From NCBI GenBank assembly GCA_035356615.1, contig DAOQSN010000001.1, positions 372,001 to 436,000 on the forward strand: DNA of 64,000 nt, given 5' to 3'. The DNA is from JAKQDH01 sp029558835. Lineage in GTDB: Bacteria > Planctomycetota > Phycisphaerae > UBA1845. How positions within the stretch are numbered: position 1 is the stretch's first letter; every line of letters begins with the position of its first letter. A model generated the notes under the pieces. The model saw nothing but the letters and a program-made list of their open reading frames with translations. It was not told the DNA's origin and ran no database searches. A program made the position numbers and the translations under genes. Shown one piece after another: positions 26,058-35,732 of this stretch.

Positions 26058-28925
26058 CTACATCGGTTGACCCGTGAAGGCCGCCTGGAACGCCGCCACG
26101 TCCGCGAGGTCCACGTCGGCGTCGCCGTCCAGATTCGCCCAATCGCAACCGCTCGGCACCCCACCATAAGGACCCGTCAGGCAGCCGGCGAAGTTCGCGT
26201 AGTCGTCCCGGTCCACGTCGCCGTCGCCGTCGCTGTCACCGGGGATGGGATCCTCGCAGACGAACGCCGTCAGCTCGACGTCGTCGATGTTCCAGCCGCA
26301 GTAGGTCCACCCGCCATCGCTGGTACCCATCGTCCAGCGCAGGTACACGGTCGCCTGATTGTCCGCCACGGCCGAGATGTCGTATTCCACCGGCACCCAG
26401 CTATTGTCCGTGATCTCGGTCGGGTTCGACCAGATGGTCGTCCAGGTGCTTCCGTTCGTGCTGATGCGGATGTAGGCGTGGTCGTAGAGGGGCTGCTCGA
26501 CCCCCAACCAGCGCATGAACCGCAGGCGCATGCGCTCCAGGCCGCTGCAGTTGAAGGCCGTGCTCGTCAGGTGATACTCCGACATGTTGTTGGGGTAGTC
26601 ACCGCTGAGGTTGTATCCGTAGACGTAGGGGCCGGTGTACCCGCTCGTCGGGTCGGGGTAGCCGTACTGACCGCCGCCGCCGGTCGGCTGCCCGAAGGCC
26701 CACGCGCCCTGCGTCGTCCAGCCCGGGTTGCTGGTGAAGGTATTGCTGTGGACGGTGGCATACTCTCCCACTTCCGCGCTGAAGGTGGTGGCGGGTGCGC
26801 CCGGCGGCTGGAAGATCACGCCGCTTTCGGAGCCCTCGGCGCTGAAGTAATACTGCGGTGCAAAGGCACAGCGTGCGCCGGGGAGGACAGCGCGATACAG
26901 ATTGCCGGCGACGTGTTCCAGCGGCGTACTCTGGAAGGCCCCGTCGGTTACCCGATAGTAGAACGTCCCGCTGCCCGGGATGTAGCTTTCCTGTCCCTCC
27001 ACGATCCGCACCGTGATGGCGGTGGGCGTGCCCGGCGCGATCATTTCCGGGCGTCCGTCCGGGAAGGAGATGCTCAGCACCGGGTTGTAGCTCAGGGACA
27101 GATCGGGATTTCCCCACAGCGCTCCCCACTGGAACGTCTCGTAGCGCAGGTAATCCCAGAGGTTCTGCGTGTACATCTGCCGCAGGCCCCGTTGCAGGGC
27201 GGCCCCCTGCGAGTAATTACCCGAGGTCACGAACGTCGTGAACCGGTAGTCCAGCGACTGGCTCGAGCCGTCGTCGGGGTGGTCCCAGCCGGGGCAGCCC
27301 AGCGCCACGCGGGTCGCCCCGACGAACCCCACCGCGCCCCGCTGCAACATCGCCTGCCCGATGTTGACGTAGTGCGTGTCCGAGTTGCTGCACGCGTCGG
27401 CGAAGATGATCGCCGGAGCGCCGTCGTTGAGGCTGGGGCAATCGCCCGACTCGATGAAGGCGGGCGCGCCCAGGCCGTAAATGTGGCACGAGGTCGGCGA
27501 GCCGTGCCCCGCCCAATTCACAAAGGCATATGTGTTGTTCGGCCACACGCTCATCACGTTGCTGTGCAGCAGCGGATAGTCGCACGGATAGCTGGACCAG
27601 TAGTCGGAGTTCTTCTCATACATGCGCGTCATGGTCCAGTCCGCCATCCAGAACTGGTTGACCTTCGCCTCCATGAGCACTGCATTGTCCGTATCCGCCC
27701 AGAAGTATCCCCCCAGCAGCAGGATGTTCCGCTTGAAGCCGGGATCATTGTTCTGCTCGAACGCCACGGACTTGTTGCAGATACTCAGGACGGTCGCCGC
27801 ATCGCTCCACGGAATGCGCCCCACGTTGACCTCGTTGTAGAAGTCAATCGGGTCCGTGTCCTCGCCCCACTTGCGATCAACGTCGGCGTCCCACGACTGG
27901 CTGTCCGGCAGCGAAAGCTCCGCGAAGTAGAAGTCCGTGTCCGGTCGCCCGTAACCGAGGTCCTGGTACGTCTCCCGCATCGGCACCTCGGCCTTGTTGC
28001 CCACGATCAGCACGTCCTGAATCCCCCACTGGCCGGAGGGGTACTTGTCGCGCAGGAAATTGCGAATCTTCTCCGCCGAGTCGTAGCCGGTGTAGTTCGC
28101 GTAAATCCATGTCGTTGTCACCACCTGCACGCTGCGGCCCTTGAGCGTCTCCCAGTCGACCAGGGGTTGCACCGCGAAGACCAGCGCGTCCAGGGTTACG
28201 ATCACGAAATCGTACTGGTCGCGACCGTCCGGGGCCTGCTGGGAATACCAGGCGGCGGCCTCGTCGCAATTCAGGACGATCTCGCGGGCAATCGCCTCCG
28301 TCGCCGGGTGTTGATCCACCATGACCTCGGCCCGCGCGGGCAGCTCGTACGTCACCTCCACCGTCACTTCCGGATAGTACGTCAGCGTGCCGGAGAGGGG
28401 CTGGTACTGAAACGGCGTGATCTGGACGTCGACCAGGTTGTACTTGCGATACCCGGCCGTGCGCACGAACTGTCCCACCTGGGCCGGGTATGCCTCGTCA
28501 CTGCCGTAGACGGCCGCCCGCGTCGCCTCGTAACGCGCCTGGTCGCGGGCGTAGAGTTCGGGATTCTCCTCCCCGATCACGCGTGCCAAAGGCGTCGGCA
28601 CGATCCGGTAGACACCCGGCAACGTCATCCCCTCGCCCGGCTCGAAACGCACATCCGTCACCTGTGCCCCCGGCGGCACCGCCACCGCGAAGATCCGCGT
28701 GGGCAGCTTGGGCTCGCCGGGCACCGCCGGGTGCCCGAAACCCTCGATGCGAAGCTGCTGAGCGTCAGGAGCACCCGTGACCTCGTAGGATCCCCCCGGG
28801 ATTACGACCCTGACCACCTCCGACCCCGTGGCCGCCTCGACCCCCGCGGCCAGCACTACCACCGCCAGCAGCAGCGCCGCCGGCACCCCAAGGCCCGCCA
28901 ACCTCTTGCTTGTCCTGCCGATCAT
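26058..28925 (-). CDS. Secreted peptidase C25 (gingipain-like) with dockerin-like C-terminus
   Basis: Large exported cysteine protease, 955 residues. A signal peptide (MIGRTSKRLAGLGVPAALLL...) is followed by a C25 propeptide-like region and the catalytic domain, with the histidine in NWAGHGSP near residue 470 and the cysteine in FADACSN near residue 510. A fibronectin-like region and a jelly-roll-type domain follow (about 660-880), and the C-terminus has two calcium-loop repeats, DSDGDGDVDRDDYANFAGCL and DGDADVDLADVAAFQAAFTG, as in planctomycete dockerin-like tails. The ATG at 28925 has AAGGAGA ten bases upstream and starts the signal peptide; the frame is open further but not needed. It is probably a cell-surface or released protease. 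It stands alone between a tRNA and a 599-bp gap. Confidence 0.92.
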   Translation of the reverse strand: MIGRTSKRLAGLGVPAALLLAVVVLAAGVEAATGSEVVRVVIPGGSYEVTGAPDAQQLRIEGFGHPAVPGEPKLPTRIFAVAVPPGAQVTDVRFEPGEGMTLPGVYRIVPTPLARVIGEENPELYARDQARYEATRAAVYGSDEAYPAQVGQFVRTAGYRKYNLVDVQITPFQYQPLSGTLTYYPEVTVEVTYELPARAEVMVDQHPATEAIAREIVLNCDEAAAWYSQQAPDGRDQYDFVIVTLDALVFAVQPLVDWETLKGRSVQVVTTTWIYANYTGYDSAEKIRNFLRDKYPSGQWGIQDVLIVGNKAEVPMRETYQDLGYGRPDTDFYFAELSLPDSQSWDADVDRKWGEDTDPIDFYNEVNVGRIPWSDAATVLSICNKSVAFEQNNDPGFKRNILLLGGYFWADTDNAVLMEAKVNQFWMADWTMTRMYEKNSDYWSSYPCDYPLLHSNVMSVWPNNTYAFVNWAGHGSPTSCHIYGLGAPAFIESGDCPSLNDGAPAIIFADACSNSDTHYVNIGQAMLQRGAVGFVGATRVALGCPGWDHPDDGSSQSLDYRFTTFVTSGNYSQGAALQRGLRQMYTQNLWDYLRYETFQWGALWGNPDLSLSYNPVLSISFPDGRPEMIAPGTPTAITVRIVEGQESYIPGSGTFYYRVTDGAFQSTPLEHVAGNLYRAVLPGARCAFAPQYYFSAEGSESGVIFQPPGAPATTFSAEVGEYATVHSNTFTSNPGWTTQGAWAFGQPTGGGGQYGYPDPTSGYTGPYVYGYNLSGDYPNNMSEYHLTSTAFNCSGLERMRLRFMRWLGVEQPLYDHAYIRISTNGSTWTTIWSNPTEITDNSWVPVEYDISAVADNQATVYLRWTMGTSDGGWTYCGWNIDDVELTAFVCEDPIPGDSDGDGDVDRDDYANFAGCLTGPYGGVPSGCDWANLDGDADVDLADVAAFQAAFTGQPM

Positions 28926-29524
28926 CTCGTTGCTCTCCTTACTGACAAACACCACCGGCTCCATGGAAACAAAGAGGATCCCCCAGTGCGCGCGCATCCC
29001 CCTTGCCGGAAAGCGTGGTGAGCAGGTCCTTCCTCCAGTCGGGCGTCGTGCTGTGCCAGTACGCGACACTGCTGGTTGAGCCGCGCGCACCGGCCACACA
29101 ACGCCGCTCTCGGAACGGGGGAGGGTCCGCGAGCGTGCCGGCCGCAGTCAGGCCGCCCGTCATCGCTGGAACGCCATTATACCGCAACGCGCGTCGAAAT
29201 CGGCGCGCCAACGCCCGATCTTCGACACCGCCACCGACATCTTCATACACGCACGCCGCCCAACTCCATGCCCCCCACGAATTCCACTGAACTCCCCCAA
29301 CGCAACTCAAATCCCGTCCGGCCACGCCCACACGAAGGGGGCATCCGAGCGGTGCGCAGCTCAATATTGAAGTGTCTGTTGAAACCAATAAGTGCAGGAT
29401 TGGGCTCGGCACGCCCGCAGACTGCGCGGTGGCACGCCTTGGCCCAGGAGGCGACGTCCCAGCCGAGGCGGGCCCACACGCTCCAGGGCCCGGGACGGTT
29501 CCCGCGTGGCCGCCGACGCCCGGA
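28926..29524. other. 599-bp intergenic region, no gene seen
   Basis: Upstream of the C25 protease gene on the minus strand and so should contain its promoter. No reliable promoter, RNA gene or repeat recognised. Confidence 0.45.
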
Positions 29525-30337
29525 TCACGCAGAGGGCGGCAGGGGATTGCCGTCGGCCAGCCACAGGTACGCCAGCCGTGGGCGCAGACGCGGCGGCAGC
29601 ATGATCCGCACGACCAGTCGCGCCAGGGAGCGTCCCAGCATGACCCCGGCCCACCCACCCAACACCTGGAAGGTGGTCTGCGCTGCAACGTGCTTCAGCC
29701 CCCAGCCTGACAGTTGAGGCGCCTCGCTGTACCAGTTGATGCCGACCACAATCCCCGCTGTCAGGGCAAGCAGCGCGACGAACGAAACGTAGGCGATGCG
29801 TCGCCAGTGTGGCACGAGAACCACGAGCAACATCCCGGTTGCGAAGGCCGCCGCGAAGGACAACAAGGAAGCGAACACCAGGAACAGCCAGAGCCAGCCG
29901 AAGAGCGGCTTAGTCCTCAGAGCCCCCCGACTGCCCACCACCGTGGTGATCGTCGTGCTCCCGACCTGCTGCACAACCGCGTTGTCGGGCAGCGTCAGTT
30001 CGGTGAGTGGAACATACATGAGCGCACCTTGCCCCAACGCCATCAGGAACAGCACCCCGATGATCCCCAGGACCCAGAAACCCAGCAGCAGCGCAGTCAC
30101 GCGGTGCAGCCAGGGTCGCCATTCTGTGGCGACCTCGTTGGCGGGGTGAAGCTGCCCACACTCGGGGCAGCGCACGATGTGGAGTCCGGTGTGCGGTTCG
30201 CGCCGCACTGCCTGCGTGCGCAGGTTGTAACCGCAACCCGGGCAGAAGCGGTCCAACTCGATGAAGGCCAAGGCCGCGCCGTCCAGCGGCGGCGCAGGCC
30301 CCGAAGCGGTCAGGCCTGATGGGTGGGTGTCCTCCAT
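29525..30337 (-). CDS. Zinc-ribbon membrane protein of unknown function
   Basis: A 270-residue protein with an N-terminal zinc ribbon, CPGCGYNLRT...VRCPECG (about residues 33-62), a composition common in planctomycete membrane proteins. It is followed by four hydrophobic helices (VTALLLGFWVLGIIGVLFLM, WLWLFLVFASLLSFAAAFAT, YVSFVALLALTAGIVVG and a weaker one near VLGGWAGVMLG). The ribbon should face the cytoplasm. The ATG at 30337 is preferred; the longer frame starts inside a family A repeat and would add the repeat-encoded residues SRGLAPLDAECQGQPAR. It follows the M16 protease gene after 112 bp. Confidence 0.75.
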   Translation of the reverse strand: MEDTHPSGLTASGPAPPLDGAALAFIELDRFCPGCGYNLRTQAVRREPHTGLHIVRCPECGQLHPANEVATEWRPWLHRVTALLLGFWVLGIIGVLFLMALGQGALMYVPLTELTLPDNAVVQQVGSTTITTVVGSRGALRTKPLFGWLWLFLVFASLLSFAAAFATGMLLVVLVPHWRRIAYVSFVALLALTAGIVVGINWYSEAPQLSGWGLKHVAAQTTFQVLGGWAGVMLGRSLARLVVRIMLPPRLRPRLAYLWLADGNPLPPSA

Positions 30338-30371
30338 GGCCGAACGACCGTGCGCTAATCCGTCCCTTACG

Positions 30372-30446
30372 GTATCGCAGCACCGCGCGGGCTGCCCTTG
30401 ACACTCGGCGTCAAGGGGAGCAAGCCCGCGGCTCGATGGCGGCACT
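30372..30446. repeat. Dispersed repeat, family A, copy 3 (inverted)
   Basis: Read on the minus strand it gives GAGCCGCGGGCTTGCTCCCC, TTGACGCCGAGTGTCAAGGG, CAGCCCGCGCGG. It separates the M16 and zinc-ribbon genes. Confidence 0.75.
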
Positions 30447-30449
30447 GCG

Positions 30450-33308
30450 TCAGGCCGCCTCCTTCAGTTTCCCGGCTTCGTCTTCTGCCGGCGGCGCGCC
30501 GGCGGCCGGGACCACGGTCACCGGCGCAATCTTCTCCAGCGGTTCCTTCAAGTCCTTGGCCTCACCGACCACGACGATCGTCAGGTTCTGTCGCTGAATC
30601 ACCCGCTGGGCCGTCGCCAGCAGGTCGTCGGCGGTGGCGGCTTTCACGCCCGCCAGATACTGCTTGAGATAATCGGTCGGCAGGCCAGCGTAGCGGATCA
30701 GCCACAGGTCACCGACGGTGGCCTGCGGGGTCTCGCGGTCCCCGGCAAAGCTGCCCACGGTGTACGACTGGGCGATGTGCAGCTCGTCCGCCTCGACGGG
30801 CGACGCCTGGATGCGGTCAATCTCCTGGAGGATGACCTCGATGGCCTCGGGCGTCTTGGGCGTCTTGGTGAACGTGCTGATTGTGAAGTTGCCGGCGAAA
30901 CGGCTGGCCGACACGCCCCCGTTCGCGCCATACGTCAAACCGCGGTCCACGCGCAGGGCCTTGTTGAGCCGGCTGTTGAACGAACCGCCGAAGATCTGGG
31001 ACAGCAGTCGTGCCCGGAAGAAGTCCGGGTCCTTGCGGGTAATGCTCACGTGCCCGACGCGAATCTGGCTCTGCACGGAGCCGGGTCGATCCACGAGGTA
31101 GATCTGCGTGGCGCCCGCGGTGGGGATCGGCGGGAGCTTCACCACCGGTGCCGGGCCCTCGGCCTTCCAGTCGCCAAAGTGCTTTCGCACGGCCGCCACG
31201 GCCGCGTCCGGCTCCACGTCGCCGGCCACGTACATCACCGCCGCATCCGGACGCACGTACGTTCCCCACCACTGCTTCAGGTCGGCCGTGGTCAGCGCCT
31301 GCACGTCCTCGGGCTCACCCGTCGGCGTGCGGGAGTACGGATGAGAACCGAACACGCGCTGCCGCAGCTCACGCGCCGCGACGTATTCCGCCTGCTGCGC
31401 CTGCACCATCAGCCCCATGAGGGTCTGGTTCCGCAGGATGTCAAACTCATCCTGGGGGAACGTCGGCGTACGCACGACCTCGGCCATCAGCTTGACAGCC
31501 AGGTCCAGCTTGTCCGTCACGCAAGAGGCGCTCACGCCGCCCACGTCCGCGGAGGCCGAGCCGCCCAATTCGATCGCCTGGAACTCCAGCTCCTCCGCCA
31601 TCTCGGCCGCTGAGTGGTGCGCCGAGCCCTTGGTGATCATCTGCGCCGCCATCAAGGCCGTCCCCGACTTCGTTTCCGTCCACGCCCCGTTCAACAGCCC
31701 CAGCGTCAGCGTGACGAACGGCACTTCATGATTGGGCACCACCACGACGTGCAGGCCGTTGTCCAGCTTCATCTCGCGGGTGGGGATATCGGGAATGGCC
31801 TCCAGCAGCGCGGCCACCGGCGGCTTGTCGGGGAACTGTGCCGGGCGCGTGAGGTCCGCCCGGGCCCCGCCGCGCTTGGCCACCCGATTCTGCTCCGGCG
31901 GCGGCAGCGGCGCCGCCCCCTCGTCCACGTCCTCTTCCTTGCCCAGACCGAGCAGCGACTTGAGCGCGCCGCCCACCTGCGGCTCCACGATCGCCAGCGT
32001 CTCACGCTCCTTCACCAGGTAGGTGTTGGCCACGCGCTTCAGATCATCCACCGTGACCGCCCGAATCTGGGCAAGCTGCTGGTTGGCCTTCTCCGCGTCG
32101 CCTTCGAGGGTCTGGTAGTGACCCAGCAAACTGGCCTTGCCCTCCACGCTCAGCGCTTCCGTCACCTTGTCGCGCAGCGCCTGGTTCTTCACCTTCTCCA
32201 GTTCGCGCTCGGTGACGCCTTCCTGCTTGACGCGCTCGATGTGGGCGCGGATCTCGTCGATGACTTTCTGCTTGTCCTTCAGCGGCAGCATGACCGCGCC
32301 CGCACCGGCCAGTCCCTCGTCCTGGAGCGCGAACGCCCCGGCCATCGCCACCTCCGCCAACTTCTGCTCCTTGACGATGTCCTTGTACAGCCGGCTGCTC
32401 TCGCCGCCGCCGAGGATCGTCATCAACATGCCGAGGGGTACCTCGTCCGGATGCCCGCTCCCCACGGTCCGGTAGACCAGCCCGACGATGGGCACCGGGC
32501 CCTTCTTCTCGGGAATCGTGACCCGCCGCGGTTCGGTCTGCGGCGGCTCCTTGATGTCCAGAGGTTTAGGGGCCGGCATCTTCGGGATCCAGCCGAAGTA
32601 CTTCTGCGCCATGTCCTTGACCTGCCCGTGCCGAACGTCCCCCACTACCACGAGCGTCGCATTGGCCGGCACGTAGAAGCGGTCCCAGAACGCCTGCAGC
32701 TCGTCGATGGTGGCGGCCCGCAGGTGCGGAATCTGCCCGATCGGCGTCCAACGGTAGGGGTGCTCCTTGAACAGCACCGGCAGCAGCTTCTCCGCCACGG
32801 TGCCGTAGGGCGTGTTGAGCGAACTCATCCGCCGCTCCTCTTCCACGACGTTCCGCTCGGTGTAGAACCCCTCGTCGTCGATCTTGAGGAAGGCCATACG
32901 CTCCGCCTCCAGCCACAGCGCCATCTCCAGTTGGTTCGAGGGGAGCTGCATGACGTAGGTGGTGTTGTCGAAGCTCGTGTAGGCGTTGGAGTCGCCGCCG
33001 CACTGGCGGACGTAGTCGTCGAATTTCTCCGGCGGCAGCACCTCCGTGCCCCGGAACATCATGTGCTCGAACATGTGGGCGAAACCCTGGCGCTCGGAGT
33101 CCTCGTTCTTGGACCCCACGTGGTACCACACCTGCACGGCCACCGTCGGGCACGAGTGGTCCTCCAGCGACACCACCGTCAAACCATTGTCGAGTGTGAA
33201 CCGCTGGAAGTCGTAGCGCTGCTCCGCCGCCTGGGCCACCACGCCCAGCAGCACGAGAGCCAACAGCCCCACCTGCACCCGCCCCGCACGCCGAACCAAC
33301 CAACTCAT
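30450..33308 (-). CDS. M16 family zinc metalloprotease, two-domain
   Basis: Pitrilysin/insulinase-type peptidase of 952 residues. A signal peptide (VQVGLLALVLLGVVAQA) directs export. The N-terminal half has the inverted zinc motif HMFEH (H78, E81, H82) with the distal ligand glutamate in NVVEEERR (about E158), so it is catalytic. The C-terminal half (from about 500) repeats the fold, with GLLNGAWTETKSGTALMAAQMITKG, but lacks HxxEH, as is usual for the second domain that completes the chamber. The ATG at 33308 is preceded by GCGAGGTG and starts the leader. Periplasmic peptide degradation is the likely role. The gene downstream is a zinc-ribbon membrane protein. Confidence 0.95.
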   Translation of the reverse strand: MSWLVRRAGRVQVGLLALVLLGVVAQAAEQRYDFQRFTLDNGLTVVSLEDHSCPTVAVQVWYHVGSKNEDSERQGFAHMFEHMMFRGTEVLPPEKFDDYVRQCGGDSNAYTSFDNTTYVMQLPSNQLEMALWLEAERMAFLKIDDEGFYTERNVVEEERRMSSLNTPYGTVAEKLLPVLFKEHPYRWTPIGQIPHLRAATIDELQAFWDRFYVPANATLVVVGDVRHGQVKDMAQKYFGWIPKMPAPKPLDIKEPPQTEPRRVTIPEKKGPVPIVGLVYRTVGSGHPDEVPLGMLMTILGGGESSRLYKDIVKEQKLAEVAMAGAFALQDEGLAGAGAVMLPLKDKQKVIDEIRAHIERVKQEGVTERELEKVKNQALRDKVTEALSVEGKASLLGHYQTLEGDAEKANQQLAQIRAVTVDDLKRVANTYLVKERETLAIVEPQVGGALKSLLGLGKEEDVDEGAAPLPPPEQNRVAKRGGARADLTRPAQFPDKPPVAALLEAIPDIPTREMKLDNGLHVVVVPNHEVPFVTLTLGLLNGAWTETKSGTALMAAQMITKGSAHHSAAEMAEELEFQAIELGGSASADVGGVSASCVTDKLDLAVKLMAEVVRTPTFPQDEFDILRNQTLMGLMVQAQQAEYVAARELRQRVFGSHPYSRTPTGEPEDVQALTTADLKQWWGTYVRPDAAVMYVAGDVEPDAAVAAVRKHFGDWKAEGPAPVVKLPPIPTAGATQIYLVDRPGSVQSQIRVGHVSITRKDPDFFRARLLSQIFGGSFNSRLNKALRVDRGLTYGANGGVSASRFAGNFTISTFTKTPKTPEAIEVILQEIDRIQASPVEADELHIAQSYTVGSFAGDRETPQATVGDLWLIRYAGLPTDYLKQYLAGVKAATADDLLATAQRVIQRQNLTIVVVGEAKDLKEPLEKIAPVTVVPAAGAPPAEDEAGKLKEAA

Positions 33309-33510
33309 CTGGCACCTCGCTTCGACCATCCACCGGCCGCCACGACAGGAACCACCCGCGCGCCGCGCGGGCCCACCGGAACCGCCTCCCGGCGACCCTC
33401 TTCAAGAGGTTCCGGAACCCAGCAGGTTACCCGCGTCACCCGTCACCCGACAGCTCTCCGCGCGGCTGCCGCCTGCACCATGCAACAATTTACGCCGCAC
33501 CCGGCGCTCG

Positions 33511-33850
33511 ACCCCTCTCCCTCCCAGGGAGAGGGGCTGGGGTGAGGGTCGAGGACGCAACGCCGCACCCGGCCCATGACCCCTCTCCCTCCCAGGGAGA
33601 GGGGTAGGGGTGAGGGTCGAAGAACCGGCACGACAAACGGCCTGCAACCCCTCTCCCTCCCAGGGAGAGGGGTAGGGGTGAGGGTCGAAGACGCAACGCC
33701 GCACCCGGCCCATGACCCCTCTCCCTCCCAGGGAGAGGGGTAGGGGTGAGGGTCGAGGACGCAACGCCGCACCCGGCCCATGACCCCTCTCCCTCCCAGG
33801 GAGAGGGGTAGGGGTGAGGGTCGAGGACGCAACGCCGCACCCCTACGCGG
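33511..33850. repeat. Five-copy 68-bp tandem repeat, family H
   Basis: Units start at 33511, 33579, 33647, 33715 and 33783. Each has the palindrome CCCTCTCCCTCCCAGGGAGA followed by GGGGTAGGGGTGAGGGTCGA and then, in four of five, GACGCAACGCCGCACC. The third quarter of unit 2 differs (ACCGGCACGACAAACGG). As 68 is not divisible by three, successive units read as SPLPLSLGGRG, PYPSPWEGEG and TPTPLPGRERG on the minus strand, which makes long but false open frames. A single core copy lies at about 45350. Confidence 0.95.
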
Positions 33851-33918
33851 AGACCGTGCCCAACCCCATCCGACGCCGGGTGGTCCGTACAGTACGACTG
33901 AACCGCGGCGGTTCCCCA

Positions 33919-33948
33919 TTGATCCGCGCGAGACCGTCTTGGTAGCAT
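33919..33948 (+). promoter_or_regulatory. Possible promoter of the FGE-fold gene
   Basis: TTGATC, 18 bp, TAGCAT, about 160 bp before the start at 34106. Weak. Confidence 0.25.
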
Positions 33949-34105
33949 GGCGCAACGGCCAGTGCTGGAGCGCGGCCGGCGCGTCTCGCCCGCTCCCTGC
34001 AACCGCCGACGGCACGCGGGGGCCGCGGACCAACTGAAGAGCATGTGCCAGGTGCTCCTGCCCGGGCGCGGGCGTGGTGCAGTGCAACGCCAGGGAGTTC
34101 AGATC

Positions 34106-35479
34106 ATGAATCGCAAGGTCGTGTTTATGGCGGGCTGGTTGTGCGGGTCGGTGATGCTGGCGGGCGCTGCCCCGGCGTTCGGCGACAACCACGCCCCGGT
34201 GGTCAGCAACGTCACGTCCAGCCAGCGGACGGACGGATCGAAGATCGTCGATATCCGCTACAACCTGACCGACGCCGACGGCGACGCCTGCACGGTCACG
34301 GTGCTGGCCAGCAGCGACGGCGGGGCGACGTGGACCGTGCCGATCACGGCTTTTCAGTCGGGAAGTCAAATCGGCGCCGGCATCACGCCGGGGGTGAACA
34401 AGCTGATCGTGTGGAACTCGGCGACTGACCTGCCAGGGGCGTTCGGCAGCCAGTACAAGGTGCGCGTCTGTGCGGACGACGGCTATAACCCGACACCGCC
34501 CGGCATGGTGCTCATCCCCGCCGGCGAGTTCCTGATGGGCAACTCGTTCACGGGCGAGGGAGGCTCTGATGAACTCCCGCGGCACGCGGTCTACGTGGAC
34601 GCCTTCTACATGGACACCTTCGAGGTGACCAACCAGCAGTACTGCGATGCCCTGAACTGGGCCAAGAACCAGGGCAACCTGATCACCGTGACCAGCGGGG
34701 TTGTTTACAAATACAACAGCGGGACGAGCTACCCGTACTGCGCCACGGACTCCGCCGACACCGACAGTTGTATCGTGTGGAGCGGCAGCACGTTCACCGT
34801 CGAGAGCGGCCGTGCGGCCCATCCGATGGTCGAGGTGACCTGGTGGGGCTCGGTGGCCTACTGCAACTGGCGGAGCGCCATGCAGGGCAAGCCGCTGTGC
34901 TATGACCTGTCCACGTGGACCTGCAACTTCGGCAGCGGCTATCGCCTGCCGACCGAGGCGGAGTGGGAGAAGGCGGCGCGGGGCGGTACGCCGGGGCATC
35001 GGTTCCCCTGGTCGGACCAGGACACGATCCAGCACGCCCGGTGCAACTACTACAGCTCGTCCAGTTACCCGTACGACACGAGTCCGACGCGCAATTACCA
35101 TCCGTGTTGGGGTGTCTCGCCTTACCCCTGCACGAGTCCGGTGGGCTTCTTCGACGGGTCGCTGCGCTACAAGGCGGATTTCAACTGGCCGGGCAGCCCG
35201 ACGAGCTACCAGACGGCAAATGGGGCGAACGGTTACGGCCTGTACGACATGGCTGGGAACGTGTGGGAGTGGTGCAACGACTGGTACAGCTCGGCGTACT
35301 ACAGCAGCAGCCCCTACAACAACCCGCATGGCCCGGCGAGCGGGTCGTACCGTGTTCTGCGCGGCGGCGGTTGGTACGGCATTTACTATGCGCTCCAATG
35401 TCGATGTACTTACCGAGGAACCGACGGGCCCGGCATCCGGGGCAATCGCACCGGGTTTCGGTGTGCCTCGGGGACTTAA
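34106..35479 (+). CDS. Secreted formylglycine-generating-enzyme-fold protein
   Basis: A 457-residue exported protein: signal peptide (MNRKVVFMAGWLCGSVMLAG...), a short beta-sandwich (HAPVVSNVTSSQRTDGSKIV, about 30-130) and an FGE/SUMF1-type domain (MVLIPAGEFLMGN to the end) with the family landmarks GYRLPTEAEWEKAARGG, GNVWEWCNDWY, YRVLRGGGWYG and RTGFRCA. The active-site cysteine pair of true FGE lies just after RGGSW; here this reads GGGWYGIYYALQCRC, so the first cysteine is missing. It is more likely a carbohydrate- or ligand-binding relative than a sulfatase-activating enzyme. AGGGAG stands 9 bp before the ATG at 34106. The following gene is a GxxExxY protein. Confidence 0.88.
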   Translation: MNRKVVFMAGWLCGSVMLAGAAPAFGDNHAPVVSNVTSSQRTDGSKIVDIRYNLTDADGDACTVTVLASSDGGATWTVPITAFQSGSQIGAGITPGVNKLIVWNSATDLPGAFGSQYKVRVCADDGYNPTPPGMVLIPAGEFLMGNSFTGEGGSDELPRHAVYVDAFYMDTFEVTNQQYCDALNWAKNQGNLITVTSGVVYKYNSGTSYPYCATDSADTDSCIVWSGSTFTVESGRAAHPMVEVTWWGSVAYCNWRSAMQGKPLCYDLSTWTCNFGSGYRLPTEAEWEKAARGGTPGHRFPWSDQDTIQHARCNYYSSSSYPYDTSPTRNYHPCWGVSPYPCTSPVGFFDGSLRYKADFNWPGSPTSYQTANGANGYGLYDMAGNVWEWCNDWYSSAYYSSSPYNNPHGPASGSYRVLRGGGWYGIYYALQCRCTYRGTDGPGIRGNRTGFRCASGT

Positions 35480-35652
35480 CCCTATGCCCTTTTGTCCTGT
35501 TTCCCTTTGTTCCTCGGGTCCAGGGGCGAAGCCCCTGGTCGCGTAAGAAATGAAAAATGGCCCGCGACGAACTGCTAGTCATCGACCGGACGTACGAACT
35601 ACTCAAGTGGTTCCTGGGCCACTTGGCGAAGTTTCCGCGTTCGCATCGCCCC

Positions 35653-35718
35653 ATCTGTGTAATCTGCGCAATCTGCGGACAAGGGATTCAATCCACAGAT
35701 TACGCAGATTTCGCAGAT
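35653..35718. repeat. Palindrome upstream of the GxxExxY gene
   Basis: 26-nt arms (35653-35678 and 35693-35718) pair at 22 positions around a 14-nt centre; the right arm holds CCACAGATTACGCAGATTTC. The same right arm recurs exactly at 36147-36172. It lies directly before the gene's ribosome-binding site. Confidence 0.85.
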
Positions 35719-35732
35719 TGGAGGAGGAATCC

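Noticed and set aside
25926..29021. A 1031-codon open frame on the + strand
   Set aside because: It is exactly antisense to the C25 protease gene, which has signal peptide, catalytic residues and domain tail; the antisense product has no recognisable domain. GC-rich genes commonly leave such open antisense frames.
31614..33545. A 643-codon open frame on the + strand
   Set aside because: Antisense to the M16 protease and its flank; histidine/arginine/leucine-rich without domains.
33511..33850. Possible CRISPR array (regular repeats)
   Set aside because: Units are contiguous 68-bp copies with no unique spacers and no cas genes nearby; it is a tandem repeat.
33402..35398. Long minus-strand open frames with LTPTPLPGRERG / SPLPLSLGGRG / PYPSPWEGEG segments
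   Set aside because: They arise from the 68-bp repeat read in three frames and run antisense through the FGE-fold gene.
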